DNA of 16,494 nt from Sutterella sp. (GTDB taxonomy: Bacteria > Pseudomonadota > Gammaproteobacteria > Burkholderiales > Burkholderiaceae_F): contig JAHHRH010000031.1 of the NCBI GenBank assembly GCA_020025915.1, positions 1 to 16,494 on the forward strand, given 5' to 3'. Positions 1 through 7,740 of the stretch are shown piece by piece. Within the stretch, counting starts at the first letter, position 1. Each line of letters opens with the position of its first letter. Both the position numbers and the translations under genes were made by a program. A model generated the notes under the pieces. It had not been told where the DNA came from. It saw only the letters and a program-made list of their open reading frames with translations, and searched no databases.

Positions 1-315
1 CATCTCTCCACCTTGCGATTTCGATAGCCTCTCGGCACCATGAAGGATCTCCCCAAGTACCACACATGCGCTTCCCGTCCTACCTGCCAGATCTACGTAA
101 CGACTTTCCGTATTGGTACTGGGTTATCTGAATTTGGCCAGCTCTCCCAGCCGTTACGCCTCGTATCAGATTCCTGTTCGTCAGGCTAACGTTTTGCTAT
201 CGGCTTCCTTCATCAGGTCGTTACCTTCCTAACTCTGCCGAGTCACTAGACCTTCCCCAAATCGGGAGGTCAGTGGACTTTCACCACATAAACACACGTG
301 CGCTGCTGGGCGTAC
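1..315 (-). mobile_element. Group II intron, 5' part (class C-like), cut by window edge
   Basis: Read on the minus strand, the segment begins GTACGCCCAGC, close to the GUGYG-type start of group II introns. It continues with domain I-like landmarks: GGTGAAAGTCC (minus, near 290-280), GATGAAGGAAGC (near 212), CAGGAATCTGATACGAGGC (near 175-157) and CTTGGGGAGATC (near 56-45). In order and spacing these resemble what I remember of class IIC introns such as the Oceanobacillus iheyensis one. The element lies directly behind the U-tract of the purD terminator and in the same orientation, which is the known target preference of class C introns. Domains II-VI and any reverse-transcriptase ORF would lie left of position 1. 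The class assignment is from memory of sequence patterns, not a covariance search. Confidence 0.72.
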
Positions 316-354
316 AAACAAAAATAGGTCGCTTCTCGGTGAGAGAAGCGACCT
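316..354 (-). terminator. Rho-independent terminator of purD
   Basis: A 12-bp perfect stem (326-337 with 343-354, AGGTCGCTTCTC arm) has a 5-nt loop. On the minus strand it is followed by ATTTTTGTTT. It lies 30 nt behind the purD stop. The U-tract ends exactly where the group II intron begins, so this hairpin would be the intron's 5' exon. Confidence 0.9.
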
Positions 355-383
355 TGAGTAGGCGCAATGAAGCTTAAGTCAAA

Positions 384-1667
384 TTAGCGGTTTAAAGCGC
401 GATAGCCGATGTCGGAACGCATCTGCATACCATCGAACTTAACCTGTTGAGCGGCAGCGTAGGCGCTCTTTTGTGCGGTAGCGATGGACTCGCCCAAGCC
501 GACAACGCAAAGGACGCGACCGCCAGAGACTGTTGTCAAACCTTTGTCGTTAATGGCGGTACCGGCGTGGAAGACCATCTGTTCAGAAGTGTTGTCAGGC
601 AACGCTTCGATAAGCGCCCCCTTTTCAGGTTTGGCCGGATAGCCGCGAGCGGCGCAAACAACACCAAGAGCCGTGCGACGATCCCATTCGAGTTCAACTT
701 CATCAAGCTTGCCGTCAATGGCAGCTTCCATGATGAGGGAGAAGTCGTTCTTGATGCGCATCATGATGGGTTGCGTTTCGGGATCACCCATACGGCAGTT
801 AAATTCAAGAGTACGAACAACTGGTTTGCCGTCGGCATTGTGCGAAATCATGAGACCAGCATAAAGGAAGCCCGTATAGCGAATGCCGTCTGCGGCCATG
901 CCCTGAACGGTCGGACGAATGATTTCACGCATCACCTGAGCATGAATGTCAGGCGTGACCACTGGTGCCGGAGAGTAGGCACCCATGCCACCCGTGTTGG
1001 GACCCTGGTCAGCGTCTAGGAGACGTTTGTGGTCCTGAGAGGTTGCCATGGGGAGGATGTGTTCGCCATCGACCATCACGATGAACGAAGCTTCTTCACC
1101 ATCGAGGAAGTCTTCAATAACCACGCGAGCACCTGCGTTACCAAACTGATGGCCTTCGAGCATCATGTCGATGGCGTCGTGAGCTTCTTCTTCAGTCATG
1201 GCAACGACCACACCCTTACCTGCGGCAAGACCGTCAGCCTTAATCACGATCGGAGCGCCCTTACGACGAACGTAGGCGTGAGCGGCTTCAGGATCAGTGA
1301 AGGACTCATAGTCAGCCGTTGGAATGTTGTGGCGCTTCATGAAGGCCTTGGCAAAGTCCTTGGAGCTTTCAAGCTGAGCTGCAGCCTGAGTCGGGCCAAA
1401 AATACGAAGACCAGCGGCGCGGAACTGATCCACGATGCCTGCAGCGAGCGGAGCTTCAGGACCCACAACCGTGAAAGCAATGTCGTTGGTCTTAACAAAT
1501 TCGATCAGTTTATCGATCGCCGTAATCGGGAGGTTTTCAAGACGAGGCGTCAAAGCCGTGCCAGCGTTGCCAGGGGCCACGAAAACTTTAGTCACACGAT
1601 CGCTCTGAGCAAGACGCCAGGCGAGCGCATGTTCGCGACCGCCATTGCCAACAACGAGAAGGTTCAT
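384..1667 (-). CDS. purD: Phosphoribosylamine-glycine ligase (GAR synthetase)
   Basis: This cytosolic ligase makes glycinamide ribonucleotide from 5-phosphoribosylamine, glycine and ATP in de novo purine synthesis. The 427-aa product matches the usual PurD length of about 430. Visible landmarks are the N-terminal GNGGREHALAWRL, PEAPLAAGI, the ATP-grasp region with KADGLAAGKGV and EASFIVMVDG, the QDHKRLLDADQGPNTGGMGA block, and the metal-site segment LEFNCRMGDPETQ. The start at 1667 gives the canonical MNLLVVGNGGREHA beginning; an upstream in-frame extension to 1811 has no family match. The Shine-Dalgarno is weak (AAGAGACC about 5 nt before ATG). The gene has its own terminator and is separated from yebC by another, so it is probably transcribed alone. 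The purD-yebC neighbourhood is one I recall from Burkholderiales. Confidence 0.97.
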   Translation of the reverse strand: MNLLVVGNGGREHALAWRLAQSDRVTKVFVAPGNAGTALTPRLENLPITAIDKLIEFVKTNDIAFTVVGPEAPLAAGIVDQFRAAGLRIFGPTQAAAQLESSKDFAKAFMKRHNIPTADYESFTDPEAAHAYVRRKGAPIVIKADGLAAGKGVVVAMTEEEAHDAIDMMLEGHQFGNAGARVVIEDFLDGEEASFIVMVDGEHILPMATSQDHKRLLDADQGPNTGGMGAYSPAPVVTPDIHAQVMREIIRPTVQGMAADGIRYTGFLYAGLMISHNADGKPVVRTLEFNCRMGDPETQPIMMRIKNDFSLIMEAAIDGKLDEVELEWDRRTALGVVCAARGYPAKPEKGALIEALPDNTSEQMVFHAGTAINDKGLTTVSGGRVLCVVGLGESIATAQKSAYAAAQQVKFDGMQMRSDIGYRALNR

Positions 1668-1739
1668 TTTATGGTCTCTTAAAAACTGATCGGCGGTGTC
1701 GCCGGGGTTGGGGAGGGGACTCCCATAAAAAAACGAATG

Positions 1740-1757
1740 TGTCTTTGGGCAAAGACA
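1740..1757 (-). promoter_or_regulatory. Inverted repeat in the purD leader
   Basis: TGTCTTTG and CAAAGACA form a perfect 8-bp inverted repeat with a 2-nt centre, about 75 nt ahead of the purD ATG. A TACAAT -10-like hexamer (minus, 1779-1774) lies just upstream, so the repeat would fall at or just after a transcription start. It could be an operator or a small leader hairpin. It does not resemble the E. coli PurR box. No clear -35 accompanies the hexamer, so the promoter itself is uncertain. Confidence 0.3.
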
Positions 1758-1814
1758 TAGAGGATGTGGCGCTATTGTACCGCCCACAGGTGAAATTTGT
1801 ATGCTTTGCAAGTC

Positions 1815-1849
1815 GATAAAAGCAAAGCCCGTCCAATTGAACGGGCTTT
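1815..1849 (-). terminator. Rho-independent terminator of yebC
   Basis: AAAGCCCGT (1824-1832) pairs with ACGGGCTTT (1841-1849) around an 8-nt loop. The minus strand continues GCTTTTATCG. It sits 24 nt behind the yebC stop. Confidence 0.85.
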
Positions 1850-1873
1850 ATGCATCAAGATGCGCGAACGAAA

Positions 1874-2608
1874 TTATTCTTCGTCATCAAAGGAGGCAGA
1901 CGTGTAAACCTGCTGAACGTCATCGAGATCTTCGAGCATGTCAATCATCTTCTGCATCTTTTCAGCATCAGCACCAGTTAACTTCGTTTCGTTAAGGGCC
2001 TTGTAGGTGATTTCAGCGATTGCCGGGGTGATGCCAGCGGCTTCGAAGGCCTTTTGAACGTCATCAAAGGCTGTGGGGTCGCAGGTCACTTCGATAGAAC
2101 CGTCTTCGTCGCTCACGACGTCATCAGCACCAGCTTCAAGCGCAATTTCCATGACGGCATCTTCCGTAGTGACACCGGGCGCAAAGAGGAATTCGCCGAT
2201 GTGCTTGAACATGAAGGACACAGAGCCTTCGGTACCGAGGTTGCCGCCGTGCTTCGTCAAAGCGTGACGAACGTCAGCAACGGTACGAACACGGTTGTCC
2301 GTCGTGCAGTCAATGATCAGGGCAGCGCCGCCAACACCGTAGCCTTCGTAACGAATTTCTTCGTAAGAGACACCAGGCAATTGACCCGTACCCTTGAGAA
2401 TAGCGTTGCTGATCGTGTCCTTGGGCACATTGCCACCGCGAGCCTTGTTCAATGCAAGACGGAGACGGGAGTTGGTGTCAGGATCGCCACCGCCCATGCG
2501 AGCGGCCACGATGATTTCACGAACCAGCTTCGTCCAAAGGTTGGAGCGCTTGGCGTCTTGGCGACCTTTACGATGCTGGATGTTGGCCCATTTGGAATGA
2601 CCTGCCAT
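1874..2608 (-). CDS. yebC: YebC/PmpR-family regulatory protein
   Basis: The 244-aa protein begins MAGHSKWANIQHRKGRQDAKR, the diagnostic start of the YebC/PmpR/TACO1 family. Further family landmarks are ARMGGGDPDTNSRLRLAL, NVPKDTI, YEGYGVGG, DNRVRTVADVRHALTKHGGNLG and GSVSFMF. Members are cytosolic; some act as DNA-binding transcriptional regulators, and recent work on the family describes a role in helping ribosomes through proline-rich stretches. Which role applies here cannot be read from the sequence. The start at 2608 is favoured by the family N-terminus and by AAAGGA 7 nt ahead of ATG; the longer in-frame opening to 2728 is upstream leader. The C-terminus is acidic (SFDDEE). The gene lies between purD and an M20 hydrolase and has its own terminator. 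Confidence 0.96.
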   Translation of the reverse strand: MAGHSKWANIQHRKGRQDAKRSNLWTKLVREIIVAARMGGGDPDTNSRLRLALNKARGGNVPKDTISNAILKGTGQLPGVSYEEIRYEGYGVGGAALIIDCTTDNRVRTVADVRHALTKHGGNLGTEGSVSFMFKHIGEFLFAPGVTTEDAVMEIALEAGADDVVSDEDGSIEVTCDPTAFDDVQKAFEAAGITPAIAEITYKALNETKLTGADAEKMQKMIDMLEDLDDVQQVYTSASFDDEE

Positions 2609-2652
2609 GATAATCCTTTCGCTAGTAATGAGTAGTAAGGCTGTGTACCCGG

Positions 2653-2675
2653 GCATGTCGATGTGCATCGAATGC
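2653..2675 (-). promoter_or_regulatory. Inverted repeat upstream of yebC
   Basis: TCGATG (2658-2663) and CATCGA (2666-2671) are separated by TG. Outer arms GCAT (2653-2656) and ATGC (2672-2675) extend the repeat to 10 bp with a single bulged G at 2657. It lies about 50 nt before the yebC start codon. It may be an operator or a leader hairpin; no regulator can be named. Confidence 0.3.
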
Positions 2676-2775
2676 AGACTAAAGAAGGGGATACAAGCCC
2701 AAAATCTAAAGAATGAGGGTCCGTCCATACAGCCGTTACAGCGGCGGCCAATGTCGGAGAGGACTCAATATTCTA

Positions 2776-2815
2776 AAGCAAAAAGGAGTAGCACGCGATT
2801 AGCGAACTACTCCTT
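2776..2815 (-). terminator. Rho-independent terminator of the AbgA-like gene
   Basis: AAGGAGTAG (2783-2791) pairs with CTACTCCTT (2807-2815). On the minus strand the stem is followed by TTTGCTTTAG. It lies 23 nt behind the stop codon of the AbgA-like gene. Confidence 0.85.
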
Positions 2816-2838
2816 CGATGTTATGTTACTTCTTGTGT

Positions 2839-4116
2839 CTACTTAAGGATGCGAGAAATCACGTTAGCCCAAACAGCGAGCCCCTTGTCGAGTGCCTTTT
2901 CATCAATGTCGAACTTGGCCGTGTGGTGACCAGAAGGACGGTCAGCCCCAAGGACGAAGAAAGCCGCTTTACCACCATGTTCCTGAACGCGACGAGCAAT
3001 GATGGTGGCGTCTTCAGAACCACCGAAGTTCATCGGTTCGGTACGAGCAGTCATGCCGTCTACAGCATTTACAGCTTCCGTCAAGAGTTCAACCAAGCTC
3101 GGGTCGTTTGTCAGGTCTACAGCTTCACCCATCTTTTCGATGGTGTATTCGCAGTTCTGGCTGATTGCGCAACCCTTGATGATGGAGACAGCGGAGTCGT
3201 ACATGTACTGATTGATTTCACCCGTTTCGCCACGAACTTCCATCTTCATGGTGGCATGCGAAGGAATGACGTTACGACCTTCACCAGCGGTGAGCTGACC
3301 GACGTTGATGCGGGTCATACCACTGCCGTGACGAGCAATACCCATGAGTTGAACGAAGGCGTTACAGGCGGCAGCCATGGCGTTGCGACCTGCGTTCGGT
3401 TCGACACCTGCGTGAGCGGGACGACCCGTGTAGGTAACGTCAAGCTTAGTGGTGCAGAGGAAGCCGTACGGATTTACAGAGACTTCACCAGACTTACACA
3501 TCATGGCGATATGAGCGCCCAAGAAGATGTCTGCATCATCAACAATGCCAGAGGCGGCCATACCAGCAGCGCCACGAACCCCTTCTTCAGCAGGTTGGAA
3601 GAGGATCTTGATCTTACCGTTCATTTCGTCACGGTGATCGGCAAACCAGTGAGCAACTGCCAAGCCTGTTGATGTATGAGCATCATGACCACAAGCGTGC
3701 ATCAAACCAGGACGTTTGGAGATAAAGCCTTCGTGAGCCGGAATATGACTGTCGTCGGTAGATTCGGTAACAGGGACGCAGTCGATGTCAAAGCGAACAG
3801 CCAACATGGGGCCTGGGCGCCCCGTGTCCATTACACCAACGCAACCCGTCAAACCATCCATTTCAGCGAGGAGTTCTTCGCTAACACCGTTTTCGCGTGC
3901 AAACTGAAGACCAGCTTCAACGACCTTCATGCTACGGCCGAGGCAGTTGTCGGGGTTAATGACCTTTTTACCGAGAAGGACTTCATAACCATATTCACGG
4001 AGCTTATTCACAATAAAAGCGGTCGTTGTGAATTCACTCCAGCCTTCTTCAGGCATCGTGTGGAGATGGCGGCGAATTTCAATCAATTGGTCGTGGTATG
4101 CGTTAGTGCAATTCAT
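2839..4116 (-). CDS. AbgA-like M20 amidohydrolase (aminoacyl-aminobenzoate/glutamate type)
   Basis: A 425-aa zinc peptidase/amidohydrolase of family M20 (subfamily D look). Metal and catalytic landmarks are HACGHDAHT (140-148), FQPAEEG (173-179), AH (201-202), GRPAHAGVEP (231-240, dimer-face His235), GSEDAT (366-371) and GHHTAKFDIDE (396-406). The MDTGRPGP, INQYMYD and EEGVRGA segments agree well with E. coli AbgA, subunit A of p-aminobenzoyl-glutamate hydrolase. No abgB or abgT is present here, so the substrate could be another N-acyl amino acid (indole-acetyl, hippurate or similar). ATG at 4116 is chosen because GAGG lies 9 nt ahead; an in-frame ATG at 4131 lacks a Shine-Dalgarno. It is divergent from the second M20 hydrolase, which suggests shared control from the 368-bp gap. 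Confidence 0.88.
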   Translation of the reverse strand: MNCTNAYHDQLIEIRRHLHTMPEEGWSEFTTTAFIVNKLREYGYEVLLGKKVINPDNCLGRSMKVVEAGLQFARENGVSEELLAEMDGLTGCVGVMDTGRPGPMLAVRFDIDCVPVTESTDDSHIPAHEGFISKRPGLMHACGHDAHTSTGLAVAHWFADHRDEMNGKIKILFQPAEEGVRGAAGMAASGIVDDADIFLGAHIAMMCKSGEVSVNPYGFLCTTKLDVTYTGRPAHAGVEPNAGRNAMAAACNAFVQLMGIARHGSGMTRINVGQLTAGEGRNVIPSHATMKMEVRGETGEINQYMYDSAVSIIKGCAISQNCEYTIEKMGEAVDLTNDPSLVELLTEAVNAVDGMTARTEPMNFGGSEDATIIARRVQEHGGKAAFFVLGADRPSGHHTAKFDIDEKALDKGLAVWANVISRILK

Positions 4117-4484
4117 TGGTCTATACCTCATTGAGTGAATGGATATCTTCTACCTCCGAAAGATAAGGGAGAGGCATTTTTGACAGAAGATATTCGATAC
4201 GAAAATTATCGATCTCTGGGCACGGTTACGCATTGGGATAAACCGTAGGTTCTGTGAAGGATTGGGGGAAAACGTTAATACGGCTAGCGAATTTGTTTGT
4301 TGCGTTAAAAGCATTAATGAAACGTCAAAGCCTTTCTGTCTTTTGGGTTGAATCAATGATTTGTCGCTTTCGTTCTCTCACCAAGGGGGTAGGAGGTAAT
4401 ACCTTGGTAGTATGTCAAGAATGGCCTAACACCATCTTGTCACGATGGTGTCTTTAGGTATGGTTTTGACAAAGGAGAGAAAAG
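4117..4484. promoter_or_regulatory. Divergent control region between two M20 hydrolases
   Basis: This 368-bp gap has no gene. It holds three inverted repeats. TCGATA/TATCGA (4194-4199, 4207-4212) is nearer the AbgA-like gene. CCAAGG/CCTTGG (4381-4386, 4402-4407) and ACACCATC/GATGGTGT with a 7-nt loop (4429-4451) lie before the plus-strand hydrolase. The last hairpin ends 33 nt before the ATG and has no U-tract, so it is a leader structure or operator rather than a terminator. I could not find a convincing -35/-10 pair in either direction. Confidence 0.4.
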
Positions 4485-5756
4485 ATGTCGTTAACCAAGG
4501 GATTGCAAATTGAAGGCCTGAAATATGCCAAGGCAATTCTTGATACAGTTCGGCGTATGTCTGCTGATACGCTTGGCGTGACTCGCCAGGGCTATAGCGA
4601 ATTAGAAACAGATGTATTGCATTATCTTCAGGGTTTAGGCCGCGATCTTGACCTTGAAATTCACTGTGACGATGCTGGAAATGTGTGGATGACACTACCC
4701 GGACGTGATCGTTCGTTGCCAGCATTGGTCTCAGGTAGTCACGTTGACAGTGTTCCTCAAGGTGGCAACTATGACGGTTTAGCTGGTGTAACAGCAGCGT
4801 TGACGGTTGCGTGGTGGATGCGTCGTCATCAATTCCAACCAGAGCGCGATTACACCGTGCTCATGATGCGTTGTGAAGAAAGCTCTTTCTTTGGTAAAGC
4901 CTATGTTGGTTCTTTGGGCATGATGGGACGTTTGACGCCGGCAGACCTTTTATTGCGCCATCGCACCCAGGATATTACGTTAGGTCAATCCATTTCTTCC
5001 TGTGGTCTGGATGCTAATGCGCTGACGACGGGTAAGCCTGTGATTGATCTTGAAAAGTTTGGCTCGTTTATTGAACTGCATATTGAACAAGGTCCGACAC
5101 TGACGAGTAACGAGGATGTTCGTGTGGGTGTTGTGACCGGGATTCGCGGCAATGTGCGTCACAAGAATGTGGTTTGCCATGGCGAAACTGCACACTCTGG
5201 TGCCGTGAATAAGGAATTTCGTCATGATGCAGTCATGGCGACAGCTACGTTGATTCATCGATTAGAAAATGCTTGGCAGGCATGGCTCGACAAGGGTGAA
5301 GATTTAGTCGTTACAGTTGGCGTGATCCGAACTAGCGCAACGGCGGCGATCTCTGTCATTCCTGGTGAAGTGAGCTTTACGATCGATATGCGTAGTTTGA
5401 GCGCCGATACCTGCGAGCGTTTCCATGCCTTGATGCTTCAAGAAGCAGAAAAGATTGAAAAAGAGCGTGGCGTGCGCTTTGTCTTTGATAAAGAACTTTA
5501 TACGGCACCTGGTGAAGTTGATCAGGCGCTTTCTGATCGTCTTTACGCGGCCGCAGAAGCAAATCAGATTCCTTGCATGCGTTTGCCTTCAGGGGCTGGT
5601 CATGATGCTGCTGTGATTGGTGCTGCTGGCATCCCTGTTGCTATGATCTTTGTGGCTAACCAGAATGGTTCCCATAATCCGCATGAAGAAATGCAGATGA
5701 AGGATTTCATGACGGGTGTTGATCTGTTGTGGCAGACGGTTCGTACGTTTGATTGA
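4485..5756 (+). CDS. M20 Zn-dependent hydrolase (allantoate / N-carbamoyl-L-amino acid amidohydrolase family)
   Basis: The 423-aa cytosolic protein carries the hallmarks of the hydantoinase/carbamoylase branch of M20. These are GSHVDSVPQGGNYDGLAGV (84-102, His86 and Asp97 as metal ligands), MRCEESSFF (128-136, catalytic Glu131 and metal Glu132), ELHIEQGP (197-204, His199), HGETAHSGA (232-240), RLPSGAGHDA (366-375) and NGSHNPHEEM (394-403, His400). Family members release ammonia or carbamate from allantoate, ureidoglycolate, N-carbamoyl amino acids or beta-ureidopropionate; the exact substrate cannot be told. No hydantoinase, allantoinase or ureidoglycolate gene adjoins it. AAGGAG lies about 6 nt before the ATG. 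The stop (TGA, 5754-5756) overlaps the ribosome binding site of the regulator that follows, so the two are translationally coupled. Confidence 0.9.
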   Translation: MSLTKGLQIEGLKYAKAILDTVRRMSADTLGVTRQGYSELETDVLHYLQGLGRDLDLEIHCDDAGNVWMTLPGRDRSLPALVSGSHVDSVPQGGNYDGLAGVTAALTVAWWMRRHQFQPERDYTVLMMRCEESSFFGKAYVGSLGMMGRLTPADLLLRHRTQDITLGQSISSCGLDANALTTGKPVIDLEKFGSFIELHIEQGPTLTSNEDVRVGVVTGIRGNVRHKNVVCHGETAHSGAVNKEFRHDAVMATATLIHRLENAWQAWLDKGEDLVVTVGVIRTSATAAISVIPGEVSFTIDMRSLSADTCERFHALMLQEAEKIEKERGVRFVFDKELYTAPGEVDQALSDRLYAAAEANQIPCMRLPSGAGHDAAVIGAAGIPVAMIFVANQNGSHNPHEEMQMKDFMTGVDLLWQTVRTFD

Positions 5757-5764
5757 GGCGCGTG

Positions 5765-6439
5765 ATGGAAAGAAACAGACCGGTTTCGGTTGTTCTCGTA
5801 GATGAATATCCTCTCTTTCGTAAAGCAATGGCAGACTTGTTGGTTTCGACTGGCGAGTTTCAGGTGCTTGGACAGACGAGTGAAGGTGATACAGCCTTGG
5901 GGTTAGCATCCTTGGGGCCAGATATTGTGGTCATGAGTCTCGAAGCAGAGGAGTATTCTGCACTCGATCTACTCAAAGAAATTAAATACCGTCAGCGTAA
6001 TACGCGCGTTGTGATGGTCATGAGTTCAGCTAATAGTTCAGGTCAACTCATGCGTGCAATTCGTTTAGACGCCAATGGATATTTGCTTCGAACTATTTCG
6101 CCGACGGATTTCATTGAGCAAATGAAGAAAACGGCTAATGGTGGCATGGCGGCAAGTGAAAAAGTGACGACCGCTCTAGCTGAAAAGTTGCGTGGCGACA
6201 CTTATGCTATCGAAGAAGTTCGCAAGGTCAGCGCCTTGACGAGTCGAGAGCAAGATGTATTGGGTTATGTTGCTTCAGGGATTTCTAATCAAGAAATAGC
6301 GAAGCGTTTAGGGATCTCCGAAGGAACGGTAAAAGTTCATGTGAAGCATACGCTGAAAAAACTCAATTTCCGCTCTCGTGTCGAGCTAGCTGTTTGGGCT
6401 GCAGAGCATGGCTTTAAGGTGAAGACAAAGCCTGCTTGA
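5765..6439 (+). CDS. NarL/FixJ-type regulator with atypical receiver (no phospho-acceptor Asp)
   Basis: The 224-aa protein has an N-terminal receiver fold (about 6-125) and a C-terminal LuxR-type helix-turn-helix (about 157-217). The latter reads LTSREQDVLGYVASG, ISNQEIAKRLGISEGTVKVHVKH, and is very like NarL. In the receiver, the acidic pair is Asp13-Glu14. The residue at the usual phospho-acceptor place is Ser58 (DIVVMSLEAEE, where NarL has LDL), and the conserved Lys is Arg109 (GYLLR). Phosphorylation in the classical way therefore looks impossible; it may be constitutive or ligand- or partner-controlled. No histidine kinase is nearby. ATG at 5765 is preferred: GAGG (5755-5758) stands 6 nt before it and overlaps the stop of the hydrolase. 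TTG 5753 and GTG 5762 are possible but poorer. It probably regulates the flanking hydrolases. Confidence 0.9.
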   Translation: MERNRPVSVVLVDEYPLFRKAMADLLVSTGEFQVLGQTSEGDTALGLASLGPDIVVMSLEAEEYSALDLLKEIKYRQRNTRVVMVMSSANSSGQLMRAIRLDANGYLLRTISPTDFIEQMKKTANGGMAASEKVTTALAEKLRGDTYAIEEVRKVSALTSREQDVLGYVASGISNQEIAKRLGISEGTVKVHVKHTLKKLNFRSRVELAVWAAEHGFKVKTKPA

Positions 6440-6459
6440 GTGTTTGATTGATTGACGAA

Positions 6460-6498
6460 AAAAATCCCCGAAGCGCTGTAGGTTTCGGGGATTTTTTT
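6460..6498 (+). terminator. Rho-independent terminator of the hydrolase-regulator operon
   Basis: AAATCCCCGAA (6462-6472) pairs with TTCGGGGATTT (6484-6494), with an 11-nt loop and a run of seven T (6492-6498). An A-run before the stem lets it work on the minus strand too. The last eight bases, ATTTTTTT, are the target site duplicated by the adjoining ISL3 element. Confidence 0.92.
6491..6498. repeat. Target-site duplication of the ISL3 element, left copy
   Basis: ATTTTTTT, repeated at 7886-7893 directly outside the right terminal inverted repeat. Eight base pairs is the length known for the ISL3 family. The low complexity of the site weakens it as evidence alone, but it abuts both perfect repeats exactly. 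Confidence 0.85.
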
Positions 6499-6547
6499 GG
6501 TTCATCTCGGAAGTCCGGGGAACGCAGCCTTGACTTTTAAATAAAAG
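6499..6547. repeat. Left terminal inverted repeat of the ISL3 element
   Basis: It is identical, in reverse complement, to 7837-7885 over 49 bp. It includes the C-terminal codons and the stop of the transposase, so the protein's tail (AAFPGLPR) is fixed by the repeat. Confidence 0.97.
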
Positions 6548-7740
6548 TAGTAGTCGTCGTGGAAGCCGTAAGCACGTCGCTTAATTTGCTTGATTCGATT
6601 GTTGACTCCTTCAAGAACAGAAGTGTTGATTTCGTATTGGCATGAAGCGACGATTCCATCGATGTAATTGCGCAGGTTTTGCGCAAAAGCCACTAAAGGT
6701 TTAATTCTGCTGTGAGCTGCGCGGTAGATCCAATCAAGAACCAAAGCGATGGCTTGTGGCCGCGTTCCCAGCCCCCATAGGTGTCTAAGTTCATCCCCCA
6801 TCAGATAGCACTTCAAAAGTGGTGAATTCAGTTTTGCAAGGTCTGCGAGTTTGGTGTGTTCATGCTCCGAAAGTTCTTCTGGACGCTTGTACAAGAGGTA
6901 CCTAGAGCCTTTAACTACTTTTCGAAGATCTGGGATGTGCTTAAGTTTGTTTGCTGCATCTACCCTAACGCGATCTATCACTTTTCTGCCGTAATTAGCC
7001 AGTACGTGAAAAAGGTCATACACGACAACAGCGTGTGGACATTGTTTTTTTACTTCATGATCAAAGGCCGTGCTTTGATCCATGGCGACTGCTTTGATAT
7101 CAGCTTTTTGCTCTTCCGTCAAAAGAGCAAAAAACGAAGCAAGTGTCTTTTTCGATCTTCCTGGCCCGACCCAAAGTACTCGCTTTGTATCCAAGGAAAA
7201 CACGACGGTTGCGTACTTATGGTGGCGATGAATCGCAAATTCGTCCACTGCTAAGCAGTGAGATCCATCCCATTTAAATTCACCAAAGCGTCTCTCTAGC
7301 TTGTCTTTATCAATTTTTTTGACGGTATCCCAGGAGAGGTTGGTTTCCTGAGCTGCATAGGCTACAGTTTCTTCCTCAGTACGATGTTCAATGTGTTTAT
7401 GAAGCCGCTCTGTATGGCGCTGATAACGAGGAATCCAGTCGATATATTCCATGCACTTCTTGTGGCAATGTTCGCACTCCACACGACGGACAATGATTTC
7501 TAAGTCAACAAAATAACCAAGGATCGTACACTCAGTGACTCGTCGAGTCGTATATTCGTGGATTAAGGGTGCCTCGTGGTGGCAATACGAACAGATTGGC
7601 ATCTGCTCTTTAGTTGCCTCTAGCCGAAGCAATAAAGTCTTTTTGCCATCTATAGGAGATTTTCGTATTTCGAACGCAGTAATGTGAAAACCAGGCCAAG
7701 GATCCAGGGACTCAAAGAGTTGCTCTACAATGCTAGTCAT
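6502..7740 (-). CDS. ISL3-family transposase
   Basis: The 412-aa DDE transposase has an N-terminal zinc-binding part with CSYC (about 50-53) and CEHC (about 86-89) ahead of a helix-turn-helix-like stretch. The RNase H-like core shows LAVDEFA (first Asp), AMDQSTAF (second Asp) and a late Glu in TSVLEGVNNRIKQIKRRAYGF, the ISL3 signature end. The product would bind the 49-bp ends and catalyse cut-and-paste or circle-mediated transposition. ATG at 7740 is chosen because GGAG stands 8 nt ahead; a TTG at 7776 in frame has no ribosome binding site. The SD lies in one arm of a long leader hairpin (7741-7808). There is no frameshift or internal stop, and the length is typical for ISL3 (about 400-440). 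Confidence 0.95.
   Translation of the reverse strand: MTSIVEQLFESLDPWPGFHITAFEIRKSPIDGKKTLLLRLEATKEQMPICSYCHHEAPLIHEYTTRRVTECTILGYFVDLEIIVRRVECEHCHKKCMEYIDWIPRYQRHTERLHKHIEHRTEEETVAYAAQETNLSWDTVKKIDKDKLERRFGEFKWDGSHCLAVDEFAIHRHHKYATVVFSLDTKRVLWVGPGRSKKTLASFFALLTEEQKADIKAVAMDQSTAFDHEVKKQCPHAVVVYDLFHVLANYGRKVIDRVRVDAANKLKHIPDLRKVVKGSRYLLYKRPEELSEHEHTKLADLAKLNSPLLKCYLMGDELRHLWGLGTRPQAIALVLDWIYRAAHSRIKPLVAFAQNLRNYIDGIVASCQYEINTSVLEGVNNRIKQIKRRAYGFHDDYYFYLKVKAAFPGLPR

Noticed and set aside
4429..4451. The hairpin before the M20 hydrolase as a terminator or attenuator
   Set aside because: No U-run follows the stem, and no leader peptide or competing structure was found.
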